From Phialocephala subalpina (taxonomy: Eukaryota; Ascomycota; Leotiomycetes; Helotiales; Mollisiaceae), in contig FJOG01000053.1 in NCBI GenBank assembly GCA_900073065.1, forward strand, positions 83,755 to 114,336: 30,582 bases of DNA. The letters run 5' to 3'. The notes beneath the pieces are model-generated. The model was not told the DNA's origin and ran no database searches. It saw only the letters and a program-made list of their open reading frames with translations. Positions 29,330 to 30,582 of this stretch are shown here, one piece after another; position 1 is the stretch's first letter, and every line of letters begins with the position of its first letter. The position numbers and the translations under genes were made by a program.

Positions 29330-30582
29330 TCCAAAACTTTCCATTTCATTTATATATAACTTTTTCTTTAATTAAATATTAATTTTATTATTTTTATTAT
29401 TTTGAATTTTAATTTCTAAATTATATTTTTATTTCTTTTATTTTATTTTAATTAATAATAATAATAATAAATATTAAATACTCGTAAAAAATTAGAACTA
29501 TTTTATTCCTATAATTATATTATTATTTAAAGTAATTAATTATACTATTTATAATATTATTATAAATCGAAAATATATTATATTATTATTTTTCGAAATA
29601 TATTAAAAAATATTAAAATTTAATAAATAAAAATAATAGAATTTAATATTCTAATATACTTACGATTTACAGATTATTATTTCTTTATTTTACTCGATTT
29701 AAATTAATTTTACTGAGAAATTCTATTAATTTCCTTTTTATATAATTTATTTTATTTTAATTTTCTTAGTAATTTTAAAATATAAATATAATATCAAAAT
29801 AAAAACAAAGTAAATTACTTATTTCTATTCAAATAATAAACTTTTAAAGTTTATATTATAATATTAATATAATAATAATAATAATAATATAATAAAAAAA
29901 GAAATTAAAAATTATATTATTTTCAATATAATATATTTTAATTAAAGAAATATTTTATTTATTTTTCGTTTTAATAGGAAAATAAAATAATTATATATAA
30001 AATATTAAATAATAAAATTCGTAATTTTCTTTTTAATATAATTATATATTAAATTTATAATATATATTAATATATTTGGGATTATTTTATATTCTTATAT
30101 TATTTTTTGAATTATTCGCCGTTTTAATTACTAATAAACTTTTATAATCTTTAAATTAAAAAAAATTAAAAAAATTAAATAATAAAAAAGATTAAATTAA
30201 AGAAAATATTACGAATTTTTTAAAATCATAATAAATTTATTTTTATAATATAAACGTAAATAAAAGAAATCGAATTATTTATTTATATTTATTAATATAA
30301 TTTATATAATTTTATATTATTAATTACTCGTCGAAAATAAATCTTTTTTTATAAATAAATTTAATATTTGATTATTTATTTAAATTATAAATTCTATTAT
30401 TTTTTATAAATCCTTTTTAATTTTTATTAATTAATTTTAATTTTTTAATTATATATATAATTATTATTTTTATTAATATTAATAATAATATATATTGAAA
30501 TTTCTTATAATATAATTATTAAGGAAATTAAATAAAAATAAAATTATAAAAATAATTAATTTATATAAAGAATTTTATTCAA
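29330..30582. repeat. AT-rich block, probable RIP-degraded repeats
   Basis: Nearly pure A/T to the window end with short ATA and AAT microsatellite runs (for example near 29871-29890) and no coding frame. It is the right border of the gene island that holds the RiPP-like cluster. Confidence 0.9.

Overview
The window looks like nuclear DNA of a filamentous ascomycete (Pezizomycotina). Genes carry short introns of about 43-80 nt with GTRNGT-like donors and CTRAC-like branch points, families are fungal (UstYa/DUF3328 proteins, fungal ABCC transporter, LPxxIRxxIYE proteins), and gene islands alternate with long blocks made almost only of A and T. Such blocks, plus TAG stops where CAG or TGG is expected, are the usual footprint of repeat-induced point mutation (RIP). 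The species cannot be named from the sequence.

Left part (1-12.2 kb) is mostly a graveyard. It holds an eroded NADPH-cytochrome P450 reductase (201-2281, minus), the C-terminal half of a myo-inositol-type sugar transporter (3683-4327, minus), a TAG-riddled, probably transposon-derived reading frame (about 4690-4956, minus), an AT-rich block (about 5.04-6.36 kb), a broken repeat protein of the ankyrin/STAND C-terminal type (about 6748-9474, minus), a second AT block (10.13-10.69 kb) and an LPxxIRxxIYE protein broken in a G8 run (10940-11897, plus). A long AT block fills 12.2-15.07 kb.

Right part (15.1-27.1 kb) is a gene island with five apparently intact genes forming a coherent set. They are a small secreted precursor with six copies of EAINWI separated by Lys-Arg sites (15870-16236, minus, two exons, not visible as one open frame), three membrane proteins each with two HxxHC motifs of the UstYa family (17235-18246 minus; 19231-19962 plus; 20407-21175 minus), and a full 11-exon, 1449-residue ABCC transporter (22111-27037, plus). 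This is the expected layout of a fungal ribosomal peptide (dikaritin-type RiPP) cluster: secretory-pathway precursor, Kex2-type cleavage at KR, UstYa-type oxidative cyclisation and export. The predicted core contains Trp and no Tyr or Phe, unlike the classical family members, so the product may be new.

Beyond the transporter lie only small or degenerate fragments (27.3-28.9 kb, including a frameshifted monocarboxylate-transporter-like C-terminus) and a final AT-rich block from about 29.33 kb. A 10-mer, TATACGGAAG, occurs upstream of the precursor, in the divergent promoter of the third UstYa-like gene and the transporter, and upstream of the dead P450 reductase; a close variant lies between the first two UstYa genes.
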